Of a DNA stretch of 7,559 nucleotides, positions 1 to 6,683 are shown piece by piece. A program made the position numbers and the translations under genes. Position 1 is the stretch's first letter, and each line of letters opens with the position of its first letter. This DNA is from an uncultured Flavobacteriaceae bacterium (GTDB taxonomy: Bacteria; Bacteroidota; Bacteroidia; Flavobacteriales; Flavobacteriaceae), in assembly GCA_913052425.1 (NCBI GenBank), contig CAJXEG010000064.1:1-7559 (forward strand), given 5' to 3'. The notes under the pieces are model-generated. The model was not told the DNA's origin and ran no database searches. It saw only the letters and a list, made by a program, of their open reading frames with translations.

Positions 1-1197
1 TTTTTTTAGGTTATAAAATTTGTTGCCCACATAGAGTTTATAGTTTTCGTTCCTTACCCACTCGCTGGTGGCTCTCATAGGGTTTGACCCTCCATCCCGG
101 TTGTACCAAGTATGAATCCACTCTCTTTTAGGCCCGTATTTTCCTATCAATTGGGGGTAAAAACTGATACCATCCAAATCTAAACTGTCATCCGGTGAAA
201 TTCCCGCTGCCTCACATAAGGTGGGAAAAAAATCACTAAGATCCACCAAAGCCTCTGATCGCATGTTTGGGGCTATAACCCCCTTCCAGTTGACGATCAA
301 TGGAACATGTGTCCCATTGTCGGTCGTTTTTCCCTTACCGCCCACTACAGCAAAATTATCCATCATGGATACTATAGGGACATCCGTACCATTGTCACCG
401 GTAAAAAGGATGATGGTGTTTTCCCTCAATCCCAAATCGTCCAATTGTTTTACAATACGTCCGACTGAAAAGTCCATATAGGAAACCATATCACCAAAAT
501 ACTTGGCGTTTCCCTTGTAGGTTTTTGATCCAAGATCTGAAGGATCCCAATCTTTTGAATGGGGGGTGGGATCAAAAGGGCAATGGGTGAGAATCATGGG
601 GTAGTAAACCAAAAAGGGTTGGTTCTTTTTCCTTTTGATAAAATCATTGATGTAGTCCACTACCATGGCAGTGGAGTACTTCCCTTCGTTTTTTTGATAG
701 ATTTCACCATTGATTTCAAGAACAGGATTGACATATCTTTTGTCACGGCCCAAAGAGTCTCGTCCTGAGGTTGTCAATTGCCAGAGGATATGTTCGTCGA
801 ACCCAAAATGATCCGGTAAAGAAGCGTCCTTTCCCAATTGCCATTTTCCGGCGATCATGGTTGCATATCCTTTTTCTCTAAAGAGTTGGCTGAAGGTTTT
901 CTCTTTGGGGTTGAGGTAGCCAAATTTCACGTGATTTTTTTTATTGGATCTCCCTGTCATCAGTTTTACTCTCGAGGGGGTGCATATCGGCTGCGAGTGA
1001 CAATTCTCAAATTGCATTCCAGTTTGGGCCAGTTGGGTCAAATGAGGGGTGTTGTAGGAGGTGCCTCCGTAGGAATTGATGCATTCATACCCCAAATCGT
1101 CTGCCAATATCATTACAATATTCGGAGGCTTGCTGTTTTTTTGAGCTTTTGCACCAATCAGCGTCAACCCAATAAGGAACATAAAAATTTTTTTCAT
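1..1197 (-). CDS. Secreted cysteine-type sulfatase (arylsulfatase-like), C-terminus cut by window edge
   Basis: This is a type I sulfatase of the alkaline-phosphatase fold, predicted to hydrolyse sulfate esters, probably on polysaccharides, in the periplasm or outside the cell. I translated 399 codons in one open frame from ATG at 1197 to the window edge. Residues 1-18 form a signal peptide with a basic start, a hydrophobic core and an AKA cleavage site before Gln19. Visible active-site residues are the metal pair Asp33-Asp34 (ILADD), the formylglycine signature CTPSR with Cys72 and Arg76 continuing to LMTGR, Lys118 in GKW, His205 (THCPF), Asp268-Asn269 (GDNG) and a late lysine near 288 (GGKGK). 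The usual GKWHLG motif reads GKWQLG, so Gln120 replaces a conserved active-site histidine. Relatives usually reach about 450-500 residues, so only the C-terminal part is missing. The cysteine must be oxidised by a maturase not seen here. The substrate cannot be told, and no SusC/SusD or glycosidase gene is in view. Confidence 0.93.
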   Translation of the reverse strand, partial: MKKIFMFLIGLTLIGAKAQKNSKPPNIVMILADDLGYECINSYGGTSYNTPHLTQLAQTGMQFENCHSQPICTPSRVKLMTGRSNKKNHVKFGYLNPKEKTFSQLFREKGYATMIAGKWQLGKDASLPDHFGFDEHILWQLTTSGRDSLGRDKRYVNPVLEINGEIYQKNEGKYSTAMVVDYINDFIKRKKNQPFLVYYPMILTHCPFDPTPHSKDWDPSDLGSKTYKGNAKYFGDMVSYMDFSVGRIVKQLDDLGLRENTIILFTGDNGTDVPIVSMMDNFAVVGGKGKTTDNGTHVPLIVNWKGVIAPNMRSEALVDLSDFFPTLCEAAGISPDDSLDLDGISFYPQLIGKYGPKREWIHTWYNRDGGSNPMRATSEWVRNENYKLYVGNKFYNLKK

Positions 1198-1277
1198 TAC
1201 AAATGATGCTTTACAAGTATATTTAATATTGGGATAATCTGTTTAATTGGGACTAAAAAGATTTGATCTTGTAAAAA

Positions 1278-1309
1278 TTTTTATAAAGAAAGCCTCTGTA
1301 TGGAGGCTT
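1278..1309 (-). terminator. Stem-loop downstream of the 74-residue gene, likely terminator
   Basis: A perfect 7-bp stem (1290-1296 with 1303-1309, arms AAGCCTC/GAGGCTT) closes a 6-nt loop. On the minus strand it lies 33 nt past the stop of the 74-residue gene and is followed by TCTTTAT and then a T5 run at 1277-1273 further on, so the T-tract is interrupted rather than clean. It would separate that gene from the sulfatase start 93 nt further along. On the plus strand no upstream gene in view needs it. Confidence 0.45.
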
Positions 1310-1342
1310 CAGATTCATTAAAAATTTTTGAAGGGTGATTGT

Positions 1343-1567
1343 TTAACCAATGACTTTGGCTAAAGTAAAACCGATTGCTACCCCCATAAGCAACATAATG
1401 ATGCCTTTTCCTGAGAAAAACCAACTGAATTTTTCTTCCCAGGCATCTGGGATAAAGTTTTGATTTTCGTCTTTAGCAAAACCAGTACGGGTAGAATATC
1501 CCGCATACCAGTACACGCCTCCGAAGAGAAGTGCTAAAAAAACCAAAACGACTAATATATTTTGCAT
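1343..1567 (-). CDS. Small membrane protein with EF-hand-like calcium loop (74 aa)
   Basis: I do not recognise a named family. The 74-residue product has a hydrophobic segment at about residues 4-22, a short polar stretch, and a second hydrophobic segment at about 56-73 rich in Gly, Met and Leu. The middle holds an EF-hand-like loop, Asp33 to Glu44 (DENQNFIPDAWE). Oxygen-bearing residues sit at loop positions 1, 3, 5, 9 and 12, and the IPDxWE ending resembles the calcium-binding repeats common in Bacteroidota surface proteins. The likely form is a two-pass membrane hairpin with the loop on one face, or a signal anchor plus one span. The ATG at 1567 is the only start that keeps the first hydrophobic segment whole, and no Shine-Dalgarno is visible. 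The gene is divergent from acs and followed by a stem-loop. A real gene is likely given its coherent membrane pattern and codon use. Its function is unknown. Confidence 0.7.
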   Translation of the reverse strand: MQNILVVLVFLALLFGGVYWYAGYSTRTGFAKDENQNFIPDAWEEKFSWFFSGKGIIMLLMGVAIGFTLAKVIG

Positions 1568-1572
1568 AAAGT

Positions 1573-1580
1573 CAAATTTA
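1573..1580 (-). promoter_or_regulatory. Candidate Bacteroidota -7 box upstream of the 74-residue gene
   Basis: The minus strand reads TAAATTTG, an exact match to the Bacteroidota sigma -7 consensus TAnnTTTG, ending 5 nt before the ATG at 1567. No TTG is found at the expected -33 distance. If used, it would give an almost leaderless transcript. In such AT-rich DNA a chance match is quite possible. Confidence 0.25.
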
Positions 1581-1675
1581 GTTAATATAATAAATAAGTG
1601 ATTTATTACAGTAAATTTAATAAAAAAAACATTAGTTTTTTAGTAAATCCATGTTTATTCTACACTATTTTTATC

Positions 1676-1694
1676 ATTCTAAAAATTTTAGAAT
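1676..1694. promoter_or_regulatory. Perfect 19-bp palindrome upstream of acs, possible operator
   Basis: Two 9-bp arms (ATTCTAAAA and its exact reverse complement) flank a single central A at 1685. The centre lies about 55 bp before the transcription start implied by the candidate acs promoter, a spacing often used by activators, and it is also upstream of the divergent small gene. It lacks a T-tract on either strand and no gene ends nearby, so a protein-binding site is more plausible than a terminator. No regulator is identified. Confidence 0.3.
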
Positions 1695-1705
1695 ATAAAT
1701 TCATT

Positions 1706-1735
1706 TTGAATAATTTACTAATAAGCTTAAGTTTA
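1706..1735 (+). promoter_or_regulatory. Candidate promoter for acs (TTG-N19-TAAGTTTA)
   Basis: TTG at 1706-1708 is followed after 19 bp by TAAGTTTA at 1728-1735. This matches the Bacteroidota -33/-7 arrangement (TTG, about 19-21 bp, TAnnTTTG) with only the last -7 base differing. It would start transcription near 1740, giving a leader of about 12 nt before the acs ATG. No Shine-Dalgarno sequence precedes that ATG, which is normal for this phylum. Confidence 0.35.
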
Positions 1736-1752
1736 CCACAAATAGAATACCG

Positions 1753-3654
1753 ATGAGTAATAGAATAAATAACTTAAGGGATTACACAAACGACTACCAT
1801 AAGAGTGTGACGTCTCCCGAAAAATTTTGGTCTGAAATAGCGGAACAATTTGATTGGAAAAAAAAATGGGATCAGGTATTGAACTGGGATTTTGAAACCC
1901 CACAGGTCAATTGGTTCGAAAATGCCGAATTGAATCTGACCGAAAATATTTTTGAAAGATTACTTCCTACTCATAAAAACAAAACCGCCATCATATGGGA
2001 GCCCAATAATCCTCAGGCAGATTCCATAAAGCTAACCTACGGGGAGTTGTTTAAAGCCATTTGTAAATTCTCCAATGCGATGAAATCACAAGGTGTCAAC
2101 AAAGGGGATCGCGTGATTATCTATATGCCTATGGTACCCGAGGCGGCCATTGCCATGTTGGCTTGTGCCAGGATTGGGGCTGTTCACTCTGTTGTATTTG
2201 CTGGTTTTTCTGCTTCTGCACTTGCTGATAGAATCAACGACTGTGAAGCCAAAATGGTACTGACCTCCGATGGAAATTTTAGAGGCAACAAAAACATCCC
2301 CGTTAAGGCCGTAGTTGATGAGGCGTTGAATCATACCGATTTTGTTGAAAATGTGATCGTGCTCAAGCGTACAGGAGAAAAGGTTGAAATGACCCCCGGC
2401 CGTGACCTTTGGTGGGAGGAGGCCTTGGAGGGACAATCCGAACAACATCAGGCAGAAGTAATGAGTGCTGAGGATCTATTGTTTATTCTTTACACCTCCG
2501 GCTCAACAGGAAAACCCAAAGGGGTGGTGCACACTACTGCGGGCTATATGGTATACACATATTACTCCTTTTTGAATGTTTTTCAGTACGATGCTGACGA
2601 TGTGTATTGGTGTACGGCAGACATAGGGTGGATTACGGGACATTCCTATATCGTTTACGGTCCACTTTTGGCAGGAGCAACTACGCTCATGTTTGAGGGA
2701 GTACCCACTTACCCTCATGCGGGAAGATTTTGGGAAATCGTAGAAAAATACAAAGTCAATCAATTTTATACGGCTCCTACTGCGATCAGAGCCTTGCAAG
2801 TTTATGGAACAGAGCCAGTTGAAAAATTTGACCTAAGTTCACTTAAAGTGATCGGTTCTGTCGGTGAGCCCATCAATGAAGAAGCTTGGCACTGGTATCA
2901 CGAACATGTGGGTAAAGGCAATTGTCCTCTGGTAGATACCTGGTGGCAAACCGAAACGGGAGGGATTATGATTTCTCCTTTGGCAGGGATTACACCCAAT
3001 AAACCAGCCCATGCCTCACTGCCGCTTCCCGGGGTTCAGCCTGTAATTGTTGATGCCGAGGGCAATGAACTCACAGGTAATAATGTGGAGGGTAACCTCT
3101 GCATCAAGTATCCCTGGCCGTCTATGATAAGAACCACCTACGGTGACCACCAACGATGTAAGGACACTTATTTTTCCACCTATAAAGGCATGTATTTTAC
3201 AGGCGATGGTGTCAAAAGAGACCACGATGGCTATCTCAGAATTTTGGGAAGAGTTGACGATGTGATCAATGTTTCAGGTCACCGAATGGGTACAGCAGAA
3301 GTGGAAAATGCCATAGACGAGCATCCCGACGTAGTCGAATCTGCGGTAGTGGGATATCCCCACGAAATCAAAGGACAAGGGATTTATGCTTTTGCCATTT
3401 GTGATGCTTCTGACAAGTCCGACCAGGTATTGGAGGATGAAATCAAACAGTTGGTCAGGAAAATAATTGGTCCGATCGCCAAACCGGAGCACGTTCAAAT
3501 TGTTTCAGGCCTTCCCAAAACGCGCTCGGGTAAAATCATGCGGAGAATCTTGAGGAAAGTCGCCAGTCGTGACCTTTCTAATCTGGGGGATATCTCTACA
3601 CTTTTGAACCCCGAAGTGGTTGAAGACATTATCAAAGGAGCCGACCTGGATTAA
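1753..3654 (+). CDS. acs: Acetyl-CoA synthetase (AMP-forming)
   Basis: This cytoplasmic enzyme converts acetate, ATP and CoA to acetyl-CoA, AMP and pyrophosphate through an acetyl-adenylate. At 633 residues it is slightly shorter than the roughly 650 of the E. coli enzyme, and both ends look intact. The N-terminal helical part contains the family pattern SPEKFWSEIAEQF at about residues 21-33. Adenylation motifs appear in order: the phosphate loop TSGSTGKPKG (248-257), the acetate-pocket region TADIGWITGHSY, DTWWQTETGG (395-404), YFTGDG with Asp485, the hinge and CoA region GRVDDVINVSGHR (499-511), and the C-terminal TRSGKIMRR with catalytic Lys594. That lysine is the one reversibly acetylated in many Acs enzymes, but no acetyltransferase or deacetylase is in view. 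The gene stands alone on this strand and converges with murF across 6 bp. Upstream are a candidate promoter and a palindrome. Propionate could be a secondary substrate, but the WWQTETGG pocket favours acetate. Confidence 0.97.
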   Translation: MSNRINNLRDYTNDYHKSVTSPEKFWSEIAEQFDWKKKWDQVLNWDFETPQVNWFENAELNLTENIFERLLPTHKNKTAIIWEPNNPQADSIKLTYGELFKAICKFSNAMKSQGVNKGDRVIIYMPMVPEAAIAMLACARIGAVHSVVFAGFSASALADRINDCEAKMVLTSDGNFRGNKNIPVKAVVDEALNHTDFVENVIVLKRTGEKVEMTPGRDLWWEEALEGQSEQHQAEVMSAEDLLFILYTSGSTGKPKGVVHTTAGYMVYTYYSFLNVFQYDADDVYWCTADIGWITGHSYIVYGPLLAGATTLMFEGVPTYPHAGRFWEIVEKYKVNQFYTAPTAIRALQVYGTEPVEKFDLSSLKVIGSVGEPINEEAWHWYHEHVGKGNCPLVDTWWQTETGGIMISPLAGITPNKPAHASLPLPGVQPVIVDAEGNELTGNNVEGNLCIKYPWPSMIRTTYGDHQRCKDTYFSTYKGMYFTGDGVKRDHDGYLRILGRVDDVINVSGHRMGTAEVENAIDEHPDVVESAVVGYPHEIKGQGIYAFAICDASDKSDQVLEDEIKQLVRKIIGPIAKPEHVQIVSGLPKTRSGKIMRRILRKVASRDLSNLGDISTLLNPEVVEDIIKGADLD

Positions 3655-3660
3655 AAACCC

Positions 3661-4947
3661 CTATAAGGCGTTCAATAGCGTCTCTAGGGTCATCCCTCTC
3701 GATCCTTTGATCAGTATGTCTGTTTCCTTAAAAGGGTTTTGGATAAGGTAATCTTTAATTTCTTCCAGCGATTGGAAGGATTGCACCCTTGGATCGCGGG
3801 ATTGGGTCTTAAAAAAATGTTCTCCGACTATAAGTATGCTGTCGATGTCTGTCGATTCCAACTGATCTAAAATTTCTTGGTGTGCTTTGTCAGTGAATGA
3901 TCCCAGTTCAAACATGTCTCCCAAAATGACGCATCCCTTATTTTTTTTGTTATCGATGAAAGCAGTGATTGAAGCTTTCATACTGCTGGGGTTTGCATTG
4001 TAGGCATCCAGTGTGATTTTGTTGTTGCCATTGAGTAGGATTTGCGATCGATTGTTATTGGATACATAATAAGAAATACCCTCATTGATGTGTTCCAGAC
4101 TCAGATCAAAAAACTTACCCAAGGCCACTGCTATAGCGATATTGGAAAAGTTGTATTCCCCATACAATTGACTTTCAATTGTTTTGTTTTCAATGGTCAA
4201 CGCCAGTGGTTTGTGTTTTCTTTTTAAATACTTTACACGACAGTCGGCACTGCTATCCTCACCAAAAGTATAATGAGGGTCATATGACAACCATTTTCTT
4301 TGAAGGGGGTCGTCTGTGTTTAAAATTATTGTTCCCCCTGCTTTGGAGAGGTATTCATACATCTCAGACTTGCCTTGAATCACCCCCTCAATTCCCCCGA
4401 ACCCCTCCAGATGGGCTTGGCCGAAGTTGGTGATCAGTCCAATGTCTGGTTGTGCCAGTTGACACAAAAATTCAATTTCCTTTTTGTGATTTGCACCCAT
4501 TTCAACAATACCTATTTCTGTATTTTCATCGAAATCGAGTAGGGTAAGTGGTACACCAATGTGATTGTTGAAATTGCCCTTTGTCGCTTTGGTATTTAAT
4601 TGGGTGGCCAATACATTACTGATCAACTCTTTGGTGGTGGTTTTACCATTGCTTCCCGTTAGGGCGATTATTTTGGCTTTTAGATTTTTTCTGTGATACT
4701 GGGCGAGTTCTTGAAGTGATTGTAGCGTATTTTCAACCAGAATCAATCGTTCATTTTTTTGGGCAATTTCCGGTCGGTCCACCAAGGCGTATTTGGCTCC
4801 TTTTTCGATGGCTGCTTCGGCAAATTGATTGCCGTCAAAATTTTCACCCCTGAGGGCTATAAAAAAACAGTCTTGGATCAGCTTACGGCTGTCAGTTACT
4901 ACTCCTGAGGAATCTTTAAAGTAATCGTGGAGTTGCATTAAGTTCAT
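3661..4947 (-). CDS. murF: UDP-N-acetylmuramoyl-tripeptide--D-alanyl-D-alanine ligase
   Basis: MurF joins the D-Ala-D-Ala dipeptide to UDP-MurNAc-tripeptide using ATP, the last cytoplasmic step in making the peptidoglycan pentapeptide precursor. The 428-residue length is normal for Bacteroidota. The N-terminal substrate domain begins around SGVVTDSRK (14-22). The central ATPase has the P-loop TGSNGKTTT (97-105), NNHIGVPLTLL (127-137), EMGANHKKEI (149-158) and the NFGQAHLEGFG segment with His179, followed by GKSEMYE, whose Lys193 fits the carbamylated lysine of Mur ligases. The C-terminal domain shows DAYNANPSSM (314-323), ILGDMFELG (341-349) and KGSRGMTLE near the end. The start at 4947 directly follows a T9 run from a hairpin; an in-frame ATG at 4938 (Met4) is a possible alternative. 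It lies 35 bp downstream of gldJ on the same strand, a pairing seen repeatedly in this phylum, and should depend at least partly on read-through from gldJ unless an internal promoter exists. Confidence 0.96.
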   Translation of the reverse strand: MNLMQLHDYFKDSSGVVTDSRKLIQDCFFIALRGENFDGNQFAEAAIEKGAKYALVDRPEIAQKNERLILVENTLQSLQELAQYHRKNLKAKIIALTGSNGKTTTKELISNVLATQLNTKATKGNFNNHIGVPLTLLDFDENTEIGIVEMGANHKKEIEFLCQLAQPDIGLITNFGQAHLEGFGGIEGVIQGKSEMYEYLSKAGGTIILNTDDPLQRKWLSYDPHYTFGEDSSADCRVKYLKRKHKPLALTIENKTIESQLYGEYNFSNIAIAVALGKFFDLSLEHINEGISYYVSNNNRSQILLNGNNKITLDAYNANPSSMKASITAFIDNKKNKGCVILGDMFELGSFTDKAHQEILDQLESTDIDSILIVGEHFFKTQSRDPRVQSFQSLEEIKDYLIQNPFKETDILIKGSRGMTLETLLNAL

Positions 4948-4975
4948 AAAAAAAAAGGCATCTATCAGATGCCTT
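4948..4975 (-). terminator. Intrinsic terminator or attenuator between gldJ and murF
   Basis: On the minus strand, starting 8 nt after the gldJ stop codon, a perfect 9-bp stem (4967-4975 with 4955-4963, arms AAGGCATCT/AGATGCCTT) with a 3-nt loop runs into nine consecutive T at 4956-4948. That is a textbook Rho-independent terminator. The last T is immediately followed by the murF ATG, so the element fills almost the whole gene gap. It may partly terminate gldJ transcripts and so lower murF expression. The sequence does not show how efficient it is. Confidence 0.75.
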
Positions 4976-4982
4976 AATACGA

Positions 4983-6683
4983 TTATCTACCGCGTTTGTG
5001 TCTGGCGGTCTTTTTGATTCTGCTTTTTTGTCCCAATCTGGACATGGCACATCTAAAGCCGATATAATCCGTTGCAATGTATTGCGGCAAGTACCTGCGT
5101 TGGGCGGGGTCTAACCAGTAGGCACGATCTTTCCAAGACCCTCCTTTGTAAACCCTTACTTCGTCTGTGATCAACGAAGTCCGTCGTTCAGATTTATCGA
5201 TGTTTCTGACAATATTCCCATCATCGTCAACAGATACCTTAGGATGATTGGGGGCATCATACATTCCTGCAGTTTCAGGTCTTTTGTTGGGATTGTCTTC
5301 GTCGGTGTTGTTGTAGCTGGCAAAAAGTCTTGTGGACTCCTTGTCACCATCCCTGTAGTTTCGGTTATCACTTTCAGAGAAATTTTGTCTTAGGAAAGTT
5401 TCTTCCTCGTCGATTGGAACTTGATCCAAGTCTCCAGGAAGTCTTTTAAGCATAACTTTTCCGTTGGGTAGGGTGTCATATACCAATTCATCGGGAGATA
5501 GGATGGTAGCTTTTCCATCTTCTCCAATGGCATTTTTCAAATAGATATTCCCTCTGTAGTAGTTAAAGTCGTTGGCTTCATCGTCTACGATGGGTCGGTA
5601 AACATCTGCCACCCACTCGGCCACATTTCCAGCCATATCGTATACTCCGAAATCATTGGGGGGGTAACTTTTTACTTGAACAGTAATATCACCACCATCG
5701 TCAGACCACCCGGCAATTCCGCCGTAATCTCCTTTTCCGAATTTAAAATTGGCCAATTGATCTCCTTCACTTCTTCTTTCGTCCGATCGGGTATATTCTC
5801 CAGACCAAGGATATTTTTTCTTACCTCTGTAGGTGTTGTACTCTCTATCTCCGACCAATGCCAATGCTGCATATTCCCATTCCGCTTCGGTGGGCAATCT
5901 GTAGGAGGGAAGTAAAACTCCTTTTTCAATGCCCGCATATACATTTACGGTGGCGGTATCTTTTTTCATAGTACCTCTTTTTCCCATGATACTATCGGAG
6001 GCCATCAAACCACCATAAGAGGTTTCGGGTCGTTTTAAATAGGCTTGAGTGCTGAAGGTGCTGTTTGAATTTACGACACCACCGTCTTTTTCGCCATATC
6101 TGATATTTTTTTGAACAAAAGATTCTCTTTCCAAAATGAATTCGTTGACCCTATTGGTTCTCCATTCGGAGAACTGAACCGCTTGCAACCAGTTGATCCC
6201 TACAACAGGATACTCTGCATAGGCGGGGTGTCTCAGGTAATTGGTGGTGAGTTCTTCCATATAACCCAAAGTGTTTCTCCATACCAATGTATCGGGTAAC
6301 GCTCCTTCATAAATTTGTCTGTACCGCTGCTCACTCAATGGAAAAACGGTTTCCAACCAATCCAAATATTCCATATACATGAGGTTGGTGACTTCTGTTT
6401 CGTCAATGTAAAAAGACATTACATGCTGTTGGGTGGGGGTGTTGTTCCAGTCGTGCAATACATCGTCTTGAACTTGGCCTTTGGTATAAGTACCTCCTTC
6501 TATAAAAACCAAACCAGGACCACTTTCCTGATCCTCAAATTCGGTGTTGTATTGGAAACCTCCTTCTTTAGAGTTGATGCCCCATCCTGTTGCACGGGAC
6601 ATGTTGTTTCTTCCTCCACAAGCCACCATCAAAATGGCTGTTAGGGCAACAAAAATAGATTCTTTTAAAAAATTAATTTTCAT
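4983..6683 (-). CDS. gldJ: Gliding motility / type IX secretion lipoprotein GldJ
   Basis: GldJ is an outer-membrane lipoprotein needed in Flavobacterium johnsoniae for gliding and for T9SS function, partly by stabilising the related GldK. The 566-residue length matches the roughly 560 of that protein. The N-terminus has a lipoprotein signal with acceptor Cys22 after LMVA, followed by Gly-Gly and a polar linker. The rest is a formylglycine-generating-enzyme (FGE/SUMF) fold: FIEGGTYTKGQ (60-70), DETEVTN (94-100), YPVVGINWLQAVQFSEW (158-174), YRLPTEAEWEYAA (261-273), YPWSGEY (291-297), NDFGVYDMAGNVAEWVADVYRP (343-364), then YKGGSW (512-517) and IGFRCAMS (541-548). About 145 residues, rich in Asp, Glu and Asn, separate the GNVAEW and GGSW motifs. 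Cysteines expected at the catalytic positions after GGSW are absent, so enzyme activity is unlikely. The C-terminus is a basic tail; in F. johnsoniae the extreme C-terminus is reported to matter for gliding more than for secretion. The gene is divergent from porV and followed by murF. Confidence 0.95.
   Translation of the reverse strand: MKINFLKESIFVALTAILMVACGGRNNMSRATGWGINSKEGGFQYNTEFEDQESGPGLVFIEGGTYTKGQVQDDVLHDWNNTPTQQHVMSFYIDETEVTNLMYMEYLDWLETVFPLSEQRYRQIYEGALPDTLVWRNTLGYMEELTTNYLRHPAYAEYPVVGINWLQAVQFSEWRTNRVNEFILERESFVQKNIRYGEKDGGVVNSNSTFSTQAYLKRPETSYGGLMASDSIMGKRGTMKKDTATVNVYAGIEKGVLLPSYRLPTEAEWEYAALALVGDREYNTYRGKKKYPWSGEYTRSDERRSEGDQLANFKFGKGDYGGIAGWSDDGGDITVQVKSYPPNDFGVYDMAGNVAEWVADVYRPIVDDEANDFNYYRGNIYLKNAIGEDGKATILSPDELVYDTLPNGKVMLKRLPGDLDQVPIDEEETFLRQNFSESDNRNYRDGDKESTRLFASYNNTDEDNPNKRPETAGMYDAPNHPKVSVDDDGNIVRNIDKSERRTSLITDEVRVYKGGSWKDRAYWLDPAQRRYLPQYIATDYIGFRCAMSRLGQKSRIKKTARHKRGR

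Noticed and set aside
838..1206. A 122-codon plus-strand open frame
   Set aside because: It is antisense to the sulfatase N-terminus, where the minus frame carries the complete active-site motifs; the plus product has no recognisable pattern.
1214..1221. TATACTTG on the minus strand as a sulfatase -7 box
   Set aside because: One mismatch to TAnnTTTG and no TTG at the -33 distance, in AT-rich DNA, so not strong enough to list as a feature.
1..1567. A polysaccharide utilisation locus built around the sulfatase
   Set aside because: No SusC, SusD, glycosidase, lyase or regulator gene is in view, and the next gene inward is an unrelated small membrane protein. The left edge could still hide one.
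1183..1689. Four A-tract/T-tract blocks (A5 followed by T4 or T5) at 1183, 1273, 1321 and 1681
   Set aside because: Spacing is irregular, one block lies inside a coding sequence, and the local base composition makes such blocks common; no repeat unit surrounds them.
2086..2448. A 120-codon minus-strand open frame
   Set aside because: It lies wholly inside acs, whose protein is conserved throughout this stretch; this is a chance complementary frame.
6315..6644. A 109-codon plus-strand open frame
   Set aside because: It is antisense to the N-terminal half of gldJ and shows no coherent domain or signal; gldJ explains this DNA.
4983..6683. gldJ as the formylglycine-generating enzyme for the neighbouring sulfatase
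   Set aside because: The fold matches, but the catalytic cysteine pair is absent and the lipoprotein signal, length and murF/porV context all identify GldJ.
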